Below are positions 35,411 to 45,223 of a stretch of 62,000 nucleotides of DNA, piece by piece. Numbering within the stretch: position 1 is the stretch's first letter; each line of letters begins with the position of its first letter. This stretch comes from Adiantum capillus-veneris (lineage: Eukaryota; Streptophyta; Polypodiopsida; Polypodiales; Pteridaceae). The stretch is taken from the NCBI GenBank assembly GCA_014529385.2, contig CM043963.1, positions 110,886,912 to 110,948,911 on the forward strand, written 5' to 3'. The position numbers and the translations under genes are program-made. A model generated the notes under the pieces. That model made no database searches. It had not been told where the DNA came from and saw nothing but the letters and a program-made list of their open reading frames with translations.

Positions 35411-36900
35411 ACATTAAAACTAAGTCCCTCACTTGTCCAAGCTATGCTCTAATACAATAAAGGGATTTTGGTTTCAAGATGCACCACTTTCTCAACCTTG
35501 ACTCCATTAAAGAAGCTAGCTCTACTTAGACATTTAATAGCAAGGTCCTGTAGCAGTTCACATTGAACATTTTCCATGACAGCTAGGTCCACCACTTATC
35601 TAAGCTATGCTCTAATAGAGTAAGAGGGTTTTGGTTTCAAGATCCACCACTTGTCCAAACTTGATTTGGGAAGCAAGGTCCTATAATAGTTTGCTTTGGA
35701 CATTCACCATTACAACTAAGTCCACCACTTCTCCAAGCTATGTTCTAATACACTAAGGAGGTTTTGGTTTCAAGGAGAACCACTTGTACGACTTTGTTTT
35801 TGGAAGTAAGGTCTTTACATAGTTCACCTTGGACCTTGGACATTGGATACTACAACTAAGCCCACCACTTGTCCAAGCTATCCTCTATATATAGCCAAAG
35901 GGTTTGGGTTTCAAGATTCACCACTTTTCCAACCTTTCTTCCGTTAAAGAAAGGAGGGGCATTATAACTAGGTCCACCACTTGTCCAAGCTATGCTCTGA
36001 TATAGAAAGGGGATTTTCGTTTCAAGATCCACCACGTGTTCAACCTTGCAAGACTCAAGGGATACTTGGACATTGGAAAGCATAGTCTTATAGTAGTTGA
36101 TAGGTGGCAGTGGGTATTACAACTAGGTCCAACCTATGCTCTCATATAGCAAAGAGGCTTTGGTTTCAAGGTCCACCACTTGTCCAACCTTGCTTCCATT
36201 AAAGAAATGAGGGGCTACGTAAACATTGGCAAGCAAGGTAACAAGGTCCTAAGGTATTTCACCTTGGATATTGGGCATTATAACTAGGTCCACCACTTGT
36301 CCAAGCTATGCTCTGATATAGAAAGGGGATTTTCGTTTCAAGGTCCACCACGTGTTCAACCTTGAAAGACTCAAGGGATACTTGGACATTGGAAAGCATA
36401 GTCCTATAGTAGTTGATAGGTGGCAGTGGATATTACAACTAGGTCCAACCTATGGTCTAATATAGCAAAGAGGCTTTGGTTTCAAGGTCCACCACTTATC
36501 CAACCTTGCTTCCATTAATGAAATGAGGGGCTACGTAAACATTGGCAAGCAAGGTAGCAAGGTCCTAAGGTATTTCACCTTAGATATTGGGCATTATAAC
36601 TAGGTCCACCACTTGTCCAAGGTATGCTCTGATATAGAAAGGGGATTTTTGTTTCAAGGTCCACCACGTGTTCAACCTTGCAAAAATCAAAGGATACTTG
36701 GACATTGGAAAGCATAGTCCTATAGTAGTTGATAGGTGGCAGTGGGTATTACAACTAGGTCCACCACTTGTCCAACCTATGCTCTAATATAGCAAGGATG
36801 CTTTGGTTTCAAGATCCACCATAATTTCCAACCTTGCTTCCATTAATATAGCAAGGAGGATTTGGTCTCAAGGTTCACCACTTGTCCAACCTATGCAAAC
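35411..36900 (+). repeat. Minisatellite array R3 with a distinct 316-bp higher-order unit
   Basis: The same core (GGTCCACCACTTGTCCAAGCTATG) is used, but in a different compound unit. TATGCTCTGATATAGAAAGGGG recurs at 35991, 36307 and 36623, exactly 316 bp apart, with shared spacers GGATACTTGGACATTGGAAAGCA, GTAGTTGATAGGTGGCAGTGG and CATTAAAGAAATGAGGGGCTACG. The array ends about 130 bp before the DUF7869-type gene. Confidence 0.9.
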
Positions 36901-37024
36901 CTTTTTCATGTTGTAGCATGATTTTTTGTTTGAAGAGTATTTTTCTATAACTATGGATGTAACAATGTAATCTTGTTCACTTACAGGATAGACTTCGAAT
37001 CTGGGGAGAAAGTACATATGATAC

Positions 37025-40000
37025 TTGACAATGAAATTGTTGGTATTGGTTGTGTGTAGAACAGATCCAGATTCCACTTGTGGTGGTACAAAGATAGGCC
37101 AAGGAAATCTCTCCATACTAGTGGAGGAATGCTTGAAGGATGTGGTCCTACCTTTTCCTACAATGGATACTTCATCTCTCCAAGGCTCATTATGGAGTGT
37201 TGTTCGATGGTCAAAGCTTCTTTTACAATCTTTTGTATTAAATGGGAACTTAATTGATCCACAAGAAAGCTACAATGGTGATGAAGAACATGATCATTCT
37301 GATCCTCTAGTTACAGATGCAATACCTATGACAAGCCCAGAATTTGAAGCAGTGATTTGAGAGTCTTGGAGAAATCAGAGGGTCCTTTTAAAAGATGACA
37401 CAATGATGCAAACCATGAATGAAGGGACCATCTTATATGTATTTCCACATGATTATGTCAACTTTCACGAACTTGGTCATGATTGTGTGGGTGTGGGTAT
37501 TGAAAGAGAAAATGCAAGCATTGATGATGTGGTTGAAGTGGGTAGCATCACTTTGCTAAAGTGGCCCATCAAGCAGACAACAATGTTGAATGGGATCCAA
37601 TTACAACGCTTTGTTCCTGTTGATGGCATGCATGCTACATATAAGGATGTATCCAACGATGACAATGTTGGAAAAAAACTTGATAGGAGTAATGTTGTAC
37701 AGTTGTCAAGGAAGAGACGATACACTTTCATGAACAGAACTCAAAAATCAAAAGCAGCACCAGCTTTGACTTTTTACCTTTCAAACAAATCAATTCAAAG
37801 GGTATGATGCATTGATTGTTGTGCACAAAAATGTTGTCAGTTTGCAGATCGTGATATGGTGACAAGGTTACGACAACAATTTTGGGGAGAGTCTCAAAAA
37901 TCACACACTAATTATGTTTATGATGTTCTTTCTATATGTTATCAGAGATGAGAAGTCACGATACCAATTCAGGCTAAATGGATCTATTGTTTGTTGTAGA
38001 GCATGGTATGAGCTACATGGAATACCAAAGACATCAGTTTATCGATACAAGGAGAACTTTGAAAATGGTGTGCGCCAATATGTACATGGGAACACATGTA
38101 CATTGAGAAGGGGACTTCAACATACTAGTTTAGCAAGAGCACTACTAAATGAGTTTGTGGAAAACAACTCTGAGAAGATGCCACATAGAAGTAGAACACT
38201 GCTAGATGGCTCAAGAGAGACTCAATTGGTGATTCTATCAACATACAAACAAGTGGATATTTTATGTGAAATCAACACGACACTTGACCAAATGGGCTAT
38301 GAGAAGAAGCTATCCCAATCTTCTTTTGGTAGAATTTGGAACAAAGAGTACCCACATGTCACTTTAACAAAGACGAGTGAGTTCTCTAAGTGCAATATTT
38401 GTAACTCAATCAAGGCAAGGTTAGAAGCTAAACCTTCTCTTGAAGAGAGAGCTCTTCTCTTGAGGGAGAGAGAAGTTCACATGGCACAACAAAAGAGTTG
38501 CAGAAGCCTATATTATGCATGGCGCACGTATTCAGAAACTCAACCACAAAAATATGTATGCATAATCCATGATAAGATGGATCAAAAGAAGACTGTCATT
38601 CCTAGATTACGCATTGTTCCTAAGGGTGTGGATTCAGGATATAATCTGCAGGTGGCATTGATTGGCATGATCACTCATGGACATGGAGAAGGTCATTATG
38701 GACACTTTGTCTTGAATGGTTTGTGGCCAGTTGATCCAAATCTTACAATTGGCTCAATTGCTAATTGTTTACATAACCTAGAGAGGATAGATAAGCATCC
38801 TCTTGGTGATCTAGTAACAAATGGACTTCCAAGGAGCAATATTTCACTATTACATGCTTTAAACTCAAGGGATGCTTTGGACTACCATAACTTGAGTGAT
38901 GGAAAAGACCCCATTGTGCAGTCAGAAATTGCAGAAGAGGAATTGGGGTCAACATTTCGCAGGTTGCCAGAGAACTTGTTGCTACAATTGGATAATTGTG
39001 CAGGGGATAATTGTGCAGGGGAAAACAAAAATCGATACTTATTTGCCTATTTGTCAATGCTTGTTGCAAGGGGTGTTTTCAAAACCATCCAGCTGGGATT
39101 TTTAATGGTTGGGCATACACATGCGGACATAGACGCTATGTTTAGTAGGTTTTCAGAGAAGTTGAGAGTTACACAAACCTATACTTTGCCACATTTGATG
39201 GGATACATTACGAAACAGCTCATCTTCATCTCCAACTCCATTTTTTCTCACAAAGATCCCCGATTTCAAGCAATATTGTGATGGCTATCTTTGTGATAGA
39301 CAAGACATACTTGTTGGACATTCCAAACCACTTCAGTTCAGGTTCTTTATGCAGGATGAGACACCAATGATGCAATATAAGGCACATGTAGGTGTATTAA
39401 GTTGGAGTGGAAGTATTCACCTTTGGAAAACAGACACAGAAGGCAAGCCAATGTTACCACATGGAGATCCACCTCTAGTACAAATGGCCGAGTATGTCAA
39501 GGCCCACGAAGAAGTCATTTTGGGACTAAAGAACTATATAAAATTTTGGGAATGGTTCAAGTATTCCGCGATATTATAGACCCGTGATAGATAATTGGAG
39601 TAAGGTAATTGAAGAGATTGGAAAAGAAATCATATCAGAGGGAGTCTTGTATGAAATGTTTTGGCCAAAAACTCAAGAATATTCTCACCTACAAATCACT
39701 ACAATGAATTTGCAACAAGGAGCAGAAAGATTCCTAGGCCTTGAAGAGTTGAACGATCATTTTGGTGGGCCTCAACGAGATAGGCCAAGGGAAGAGTTTG
39801 ACCCTATGTCTAATGTGCACCAAGGTGACTTTCTTATGCTTGTTCCGAGTCACAGAAATCTATCCAATGTGGCTTACAATGGCTTTATCTTGACATAGAT
39901 AATGAGCCTACATCACCAAACTACAGAAAACTCTTGATTCAATATCGGGCACCTTGCGCGAGAAAAAGTGGGATGACAGATACTCAAGCTTACAGTAATT

Positions 40001-40212
40001 GTTGGAAGGGTTATTGGGCTGTCAACTATAAGGACCCACAAGTGTGGGAAACTGTAGATGCAATTGTTTGGTCCTGGAGACCCAACAAAGAAGGACCATT
40101 TTCTAGAATAAAGATTCAAGAAAGGCATGCTCTAAAAGCCAAAGAAGGCCTCACTCGTGCACATCAACCACACTTGGAGCAAAGTTCAGATATGGTATCA
40201 AATGTGGAGTAG
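37025..40212 (+). pseudogene. DUF7869-type gene, candidate transposase of the giant element (broken)
   Basis: Successive frames together resemble the DUF7869 family of eukaryotes. An acidic N-terminal region (37025-37807) with TGA stops at 37358 and 37805 runs into a Cys pair segment (CIDCCAQKCC). The 455-residue core (37914-39281) has a CNIC pair (residues 160-163), VCIIHDKMDQKK (D220, D223), LLQLDNCAG (D360), ENKNRYLFAYLSMLV and GFLMVGHTHADIDAMFSRFS (D407). The spaced acidic residues fit an RNase H-fold DDE/D recombinase, which is inference. Frame changes near 37940, 39270, 39580 and 39890 join it to a conserved-looking tail. A 15-bp tandem duplication sits at D360. Location next to the right terminal repeat supports a transposase role. 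Introns could explain some, but not all, breaks. Confidence 0.65.
38991..39020 (+). repeat. 15-bp in-frame tandem duplication in the DUF7869 core
   Basis: GATAATTGTGCAGGG occurs twice back to back, giving DNCAGDNCAGENKN where one copy (DNCAGENKN) is the pattern expected for the family. It duplicates the probable second catalytic Asp. Confidence 0.85.
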
Positions 40213-40488
40213 AATTATGTGGAGCTTCTATTGTGACTATACTAGTCAATTTGTAAACAAACTCTTTTTTGTATCTTCCTTTGTTTTATGTAATTCGTAG
40301 TTATTTTTCAAATCCATGTGTTGTACATCCTCTTGACTTTTGGTGTTTATCAACACCACAATCCTATGAGATTTTCACTTTATTTACTAACCACACACCT
40401 CAGTTTTTCCCACTTTAAGTGAAAAATTCCCAAATTACATGAACTCAGTCGATTTGGAGATTCCCATAATGTGAGATTTTTACCAAAA
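40213..40488. other. Right subterminal region of the giant element
   Basis: 3' flank of the DUF7869-type gene, AT-rich, with AAGTGAAAAATTCCCAAATT near 40420, similar to sequence inside the left end. No minisatellite. Confidence 0.5.
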
Positions 40489-40504
40489 TACCTAATATGG
40501 TCTT
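40489..40504 (-). repeat. Right terminal inverted repeat
   Basis: TACCTAATATGGTCTT, the exact reverse complement of 8559-8574, followed directly by TTGC. Confidence 0.8.
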
Positions 40505-40508
40505 TTGC
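40505..40508. other. Target-site duplication TTGC, right
   Basis: Second copy of the flanking TTGC. The next bases, ATTGGATGCCCTGCCATTTG, continue the copy-B repeat where 8558 left off. Confidence 0.75.
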
Positions 40509-41310
40509 ATTGGATGCCCTGCCATTTGTTGCTCTCTTACCCAATGGCCACGCCACAAAGCCATGTCAGGTTCCCACCGTGTCGGTCTCGGGCCTTGAAA
40601 ATCTCACCACCTTCTGACCCTTTTGAGCTTGCTATCCGAGGCGCCAAAACCAAGAAAATTACTTGCATTGTCCTCTCTAGCACCTGCCGCCAATTTCAAC
40701 TTGCCATATCTTACTGACCAAGCATCCATTTGACAAACTGTCGATTTGTGCTAACTCCACATGATGCATACTATCACCAAGAACCTTGGCAAGGCTAAAA
40801 AGATGCCAGATGGCACATTCTCTGATGCGGGCAAGTGGGCATAGACACGGCCCCAGAAAAATCTTCAAATAGCCATAACTTGATATGCAGCTCTGATTCA
40901 CAATCCAAGAAAACAGGCATGCTCATAATTTGAGCTCTACGCATCTATCCACTGACATCTGTCTGGGCCACCAGTCCCCAGTTGCCCTGCCCGTCAGGGG
41001 TCTGCAACACCTTCTAACTTTGAACTGCAATATCTTCAGCATCAGGGCTCCGTTTGACGAGCCATCTGGACTTGGCTTCTAGAGCACATTGAACACTACA
41101 TTCTAGAACACTGACTCGGCACTTTGGGCACCTTGATATCTCATCCCATTTGGACCATCCTTTAGCTCTTTTGGCCGAAGAAAACCGCTTAAGACATACA
41201 TTCCCGCTACCCTTTGGCTGCCCAGGACCTTGGTACCTGCCGTAGCTTTCTGCATTGCACCTGCCAGCAGCCTTTGCTTGGCATAGACCACTTTCCAGCT
41301 CGGACTAACT
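40509..41310 (-). repeat. Retroelement repeat, copy B, right part (interrupted)
   Basis: Matches copy A from 6889 to about 7690 (GCCATTTGTTGCTC, GAGCTTGCTATCC, CACATGATGCATACTATCAC, TTTAGCTCTTTTGGCC). It directly follows the minus-strand integrase, so it is 3' untranslated or LTR sequence of the Tat element. A purine-rich tract on the minus strand (GAGAGAAAAAACGGAGC, about 41439-41460) could be its polypurine tract. Confidence 0.75.
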
Positions 41311-41509
41311 TTGGTTGCACCATCATTTCCCAGCAACCTCATCGAACATTTATATTCGACCAAAAGCATATGTACAAAACTATAGAACTGGCACACCAAA
41401 CTGACAATTGAAAGCACTTACAAAACCACAACTCTATGTACAAAAGCTCCGTTTTTTCTCTCGCACACTGCATGCTCTAGGTGGGTTGCCCACCCCCCTT
41501 GACTACAAT

Positions 41510-42544
41510 CTCATGCACGTTCGGCACTAGATCCCTCTCAAAATACAACTTGAGCCATACACCGTTCACCTTGTTCCTAACAAGCTTGCCATTTGCTCTC
41601 ACCAGCTGATAGGTCCCATTTGGAAAGGTCTTCTACACTTTATACGGACCTGTCCACTTCTTCTTGAACTTCTTTTGGAATGTGAAATCCAGGTAGCTTT
41701 TGTACTTAATGACCAGATGTCCTTTCTCTATTCTCTTGTCTGGAAAGTTCTGAGTGAACTTGGCAACCCGTTTCTCTCTCTACTTCACACACTAGTCTGC
41801 TATTGCCTCTCTATCCATCTGCAAAGCCTCCAAACTGGTCATCCGATCCTGTAGAACTCCTTTTTGAGTGGCATTGACCCGCCACATAGACTTCAAAGCA
41901 CCTAATTGTGCATGCACCGTCAATACAACCTCCTTACCATAGACTAGCTCAAAGGCAGTGAAATTTGTAGCTACTTTATAGGGCGTCCTATACGCCCACA
42001 GACACTTCTCTAGATTTGTTTCCCACTCAGTCTCCTGCTTATACACGTACTTTGTTAACATTTTGACGATTTTCCCATTAGCACTCTCGACTAGACCATT
42101 GCATTGGGGGTGATAGGGTGAGAAAAACCGATGCTGAATCTTTAGCTTTTCTACTAATGCATGCATGAGCTTGCTTCTGAACCCCTAAACCCTATCAGAA
42201 ACTAGCACACATGGAACACCAAAACGGCAACAGCAAATGTTGTCAAACACAAATTGAGCCACCACATTAGCATTTACTTCCTTTACAACCTTGGCTTAGA
42301 CCCACCTTGTAAGGTAGTCAACGTCTACCACCACGTACTTCTTACCGCTCATAGATTTTGGGAGAGGACCTATGGCATCCAGACTCCACTTCTTGAAAGC
42401 ACTTTGTGTGATGGTGGCACCTTGTGACTCCACTACCAGTCGTCTTTCACCTATGGTCTGACAATCATCGCATGTCTTGCACCAGTAATGCACGTCCTTC
42501 ACTATGGAAGGCCACCAAAAGCCTGCTCTAAGCACTTGAAACAA
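41510..42544 (-). pseudogene. Ty3/gypsy integrase (Tat-type element)
   Basis: The N-terminal part (42296-42544) has the end of the zinc module (WCKTCDDCQ) and WSLDAIGPLPKS with the first catalytic Asp. A shifted stretch around 42185-42235 contains VSDRV, the second Asp region. The frame 41792-42166 has HRFFSPYHPQCNGLVESANGK, including the catalytic Glu, then LRAYRTP- and ELVYGKE-like blocks of plant gypsy integrases. Further downstream (about 41540-41740) a frame reads KKWTGPYKV and TFPNGTYQL, the GPY/F module. Integrase inserts the cDNA into the genome. In-frame stops and frame changes mark it as dead. Confidence 0.85.
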
Positions 42545-42856
42545 AACCTAGTCTTTGCCTTGATGTCCACTTTCTTCGTGGCATTTCTCTAGCACCATAT
42601 CTATCTCTTCTTTATACAACACCCTTCTAAGCGCTCCGTCACATCCATAGTTCATGAGATATTCACATATGAGTGTAAATTTGTGGGCCTTCTACACCAC
42701 TCTTATCCTTTGCAACTTGGACAAACCCTCTGGACACTGCCCTGTACCCAAAAACCCTTCAATCTCTTTGAGAGTCTCCCTGCTTGCATAAGTGGATGGG
42801 GCCACATATAGACCTACAACATGCACTTGTACCTTGCTACTTGCTAACTGGTCCGC
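42545..42856 (-). other. Linker between RNase H and integrase, eroded
   Basis: Expected position of the start of the integrase zinc domain (His-His part). Short frames only. A few protein-like phrases survive but no clear motif. Confidence 0.4.
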
Positions 42857-43936
42857 CTATTGGTTTTGCTCTCTTATCACGTGCTTGAATTGAACCTCTT
42901 CAAAAGACTTTAGCATTTTCTTGATGGAAAAGAACCAATGCTTCAAAGAATCCCTCTTTACCTGCCATTGGCCTAGCAGTTGCTTGATGACAAGCAACGC
43001 ATTTCCCTTCACCACCAATCTCAAAATGGCGAACTCTATACACTGCTTCAAACCCAAATGCAGAGTGAGATACTCTGCCTCATTATTGGTGTGGACATCC
43101 TCCAGATCATACACCTTCAAAAATATAGTTGTGTCGTGTGGGTCATGTATCACCACACCTCCTCCTGCCTTCTGTACTACCCTTTGATACGCTCCGTCGA
43201 ACCACATTCTAAAAGAATTCTCTAAATCATGCCCCTCCTTAGCTTCATCTTGCACCACCCTTGGATAGGCTGGCAAATCGAAGGCCTTGCTGACAAGAAT
43301 GTCCGCCAAGTGAGACCGACTCGTGTGATCTACCTTGAACTCAAACTCGAATTCTTGCAGTTCCAACACCCACTTCATAATCCTCCTTCCTGGCTTCAAA
43401 TGTAGCACTACCTCTGGCAATAGATTGTTAGCTGTCAACACGAAAAACTTGCGCACAATTAAATGCACCTTAAACTTCTTGCAAGCGAAGACTAAATCCA
43501 TCACCCATTGCTCTGCCTCGGTGTAGGTAGCCTCTCCTAGGCTAATCACGCTGCTTTCAAAGTATATCGGGTTGTAGCTCCTCCCCACCTTTTGCAGTAG
43601 AACCGCTCCAATAGCAATCGTCCCCATTGTCATAGAAACATAGAAGTTGTCCTCTCGATTGGGAGGACACACCGCTGGCAACTGACACAAAATTTCCATA
43701 ACCCTATCAAAAGCTCTCCGAGCTTCTTCATCCCACTCATAACCATGCACCTGCTTAGGCCTCTTTTGAAGAGGATGTACATATTGCAATAACATCCAAA
43801 AGAAACATGATAGATACTTTAGCGTATGAGAAAACGAAGCCAGACCTTGAGCATCTGATGGCAGCTCCATCAACACCAACGCCTTCACCTTCTCGGGATC
43901 AACCTCTATACCATTCTGCGACACCACATGACCCAA
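42857..43936 (-). pseudogene. RT end, RNase H and second (archaeal-like) RNase H of a Tat-type element
   Basis: The 359-residue frame starts within the RT connection (MGHVVSQNGIEVDPEKV) and continues through the usual gypsy RNase H with PIYFESSVISLGEATYTEAEQ and DHTSRSHLADILVSKA. It then carries a second RNase H, FRMWFDGAYQ...AGGGVVIHDP (first Asp), TNNEAEYLTLHLGL (Glu) and VVKGNALLVIKQL (expected Asp position reads N). Two RNase H domains in this order define the plant Tat lineage (dual or archaeal-like RNase H). It shares its frame with the RT piece above, across a TAG at 43940-43942. Confidence 0.85.
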
Positions 43937-43939
43937 CAG

Positions 43940-44651
43940 CTATGCTCGAGGCTGTGCTAGCTTGCACTTCTTGGGGTTTAATTGACCTCCTTCTTCATCA
44001 AGCCTTTGAAAGCATAACTGTAGCTTCAATAGGTGCTCTAAGCTTGAACTATAGAAGTCTATATCATCCATGAAGACCCTGATAAAGCGGCCCAAGTATG
44101 GACCAAATACCCAGTTTATCCAATCTTGGAAGGTGGCATATGCATTCACCAATCCAAACGGCATCATGCAGTAAGCAAAACAACCCCATGGAGATATGAA
44201 TGTGGTCTTCAGCTGGTCTTCGACTGCAATCCCTATCTGAAAATACCCCCAAAAATCCATCCATAATCGAGTATCTTTTGTGCCCAGCCTCGTCTTGAAA
44301 CAGCAACGGATAGTGATTTCTCTTTGTCACTGCATTTAGTGGCTTGTAGTCGACACACACCCTCCATCTCCCATTCTTCTTAGGGGTTATAACCACTGGT
44401 GAGATCCACTCTGACTCTTTCATAGAGTATATGATGCCTGCATCCAACAACTTATTGATCTCCAACCAAAGCGCCTCCTTTTGGATTTCCCCTAGTCTTC
44501 TCAACTTCTGTGCTTTAGGCCTATGTCCCTCCTTGAGAACAATCTTGTGCTCTACCCCTCTTGCACCACGCAAATGCTTGTATTCCATCACAAATAGATT
44601 TGGGTAGGACTCACACAGTTGAACATAACTCTCTTTCTCACCCTTGGTCAA
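43940..44651 (-). pseudogene. Ty3/gypsy reverse transcriptase
   Basis: Two overlapping frames make up the RT core. Frame 44064-44651 gives KLLDAGIIYSMKESEWISPVV, WRVCVDYKPLNAVTKRNHYP, then goes out of frame near 44240. Frame 43940-44260 takes over with CFAYCMMPFGLVNAYATFQ and the active-site FMDDIDFYSS (FMDD for the usual YMDD/YVDD), then LNPKKCKL. RT copies element RNA into DNA. One frameshift (about 44240) and a TAG at 43940 break it. Confidence 0.88.
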
Positions 44652-44830
44652 ATCTTCACTTTACATGCTTGAAACCTCCTCTATGCTTAAACCATGACCT
44701 TGAGGTTGCATACCATTTTCTTTAGGAGGGAAGTCGTCTATGGTGACTCCAAACAAGTCTGCGTCTATCTTCAGCATGTCGTCCTCGCTCTCCTCTTCCT
44801 CTGTGCTAGTGTAGTCTTCATCATAGGCCG

Positions 44831-45199
44831 TCATAGGCCGTCTGTTTTATCCTCGTAGCTCATCGTGTCGCCCTCATCTTTAGCTGCCATAGGATGGGAA
44901 CTGCTCTCCTTGATCTCCAAATCTAGCACAATCTGTCTCCCCTTCTCCCTGTCAGGCAAGGTGAACACTTTGCTCTTCCAATCCTGCTTGGCACCTATCG
45001 CCAAAAGCCATGGCCTACCCAAAATGATCGGATAAGCATTATCTCTTGCTTTCATCACAGAAAAGTCTATCAGGCACTCTATGCCCATCACTTTGACCTT
45101 CACATCCTGTGCCACTCGCAGACACCTGGCTTTAGTATGGTTGGCCATTCTCATGTGCACATTTGACTTGGCTATCGCCTTAACCCCGGTCTCTTTCAT
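44831..45199 (-). pseudogene. Aspartic-protease region of the Tat-type element (partial)
   Basis: The 122-residue frame has KVKVMGIECLIDFSVM and AYPIILGRPWLLAIGAKQDW, the strand and ILGRPWL block that follows the active-site loop in plant gypsy proteases. The DTG/DSG catalytic loop itself is not in the surviving frame. Upstream sequence is lost at 45224, where a fold-back repeat begins, so gag is missing here. Confidence 0.7.
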
Positions 45200-45223
45200 G
45201 GCCGCTTCCGTCGTGACACAAAC

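Larger units (their letters stand above)
8559..40504. mobile_element. Giant TIR DNA transposon-like element with gene cargo, 31.9 kb
   Basis: The unit starts AAGACCATATTAGGTA and ends TACCTAATATGGTCTT, a perfect 16-bp inverted pair. Beyond that the ends stay weakly alike (TGG, then AAAAATC and CA at matching spacing) for about 30 bp. TTGC flanks both sides, and a nearby uninterrupted copy of the target gives the pre-insertion sequence. Inside are a DUF7869-type gene at the right end (candidate transposase), SET, two FCP1/NIF-type and ParB/methyltransferase-like genes, and inverted blocks of one minisatellite. The minisatellite is confined to this interval, which independently supports the borders. 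The superfamily is not assigned: a 4-bp target duplication is shared by several unrelated superfamilies. Several genes are broken, so the copy is probably not autonomous now. Confidence 0.75.

Noticed and set aside
9041-36900. Many open frames of 60-110 residues in the arrays, repeatedly reading WWTL, CFNGAYLG, GPPLVQ and similar
   Set aside because: They translate the minisatellite in several frames on both strands, share the same strings and lack starts or domains. Not genes.
20390-36900. Core GGTCCACCACTTGTCC as a palindromic binding site
   Set aside because: Only four of eight base pairs match about the centre, which is too weak to call a dyad.
42921-44073. Plus-strand frames opposite the retroelement pol
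   Set aside because: Shadows of the minus-strand RT and RNase H, which carry clear domain motifs.
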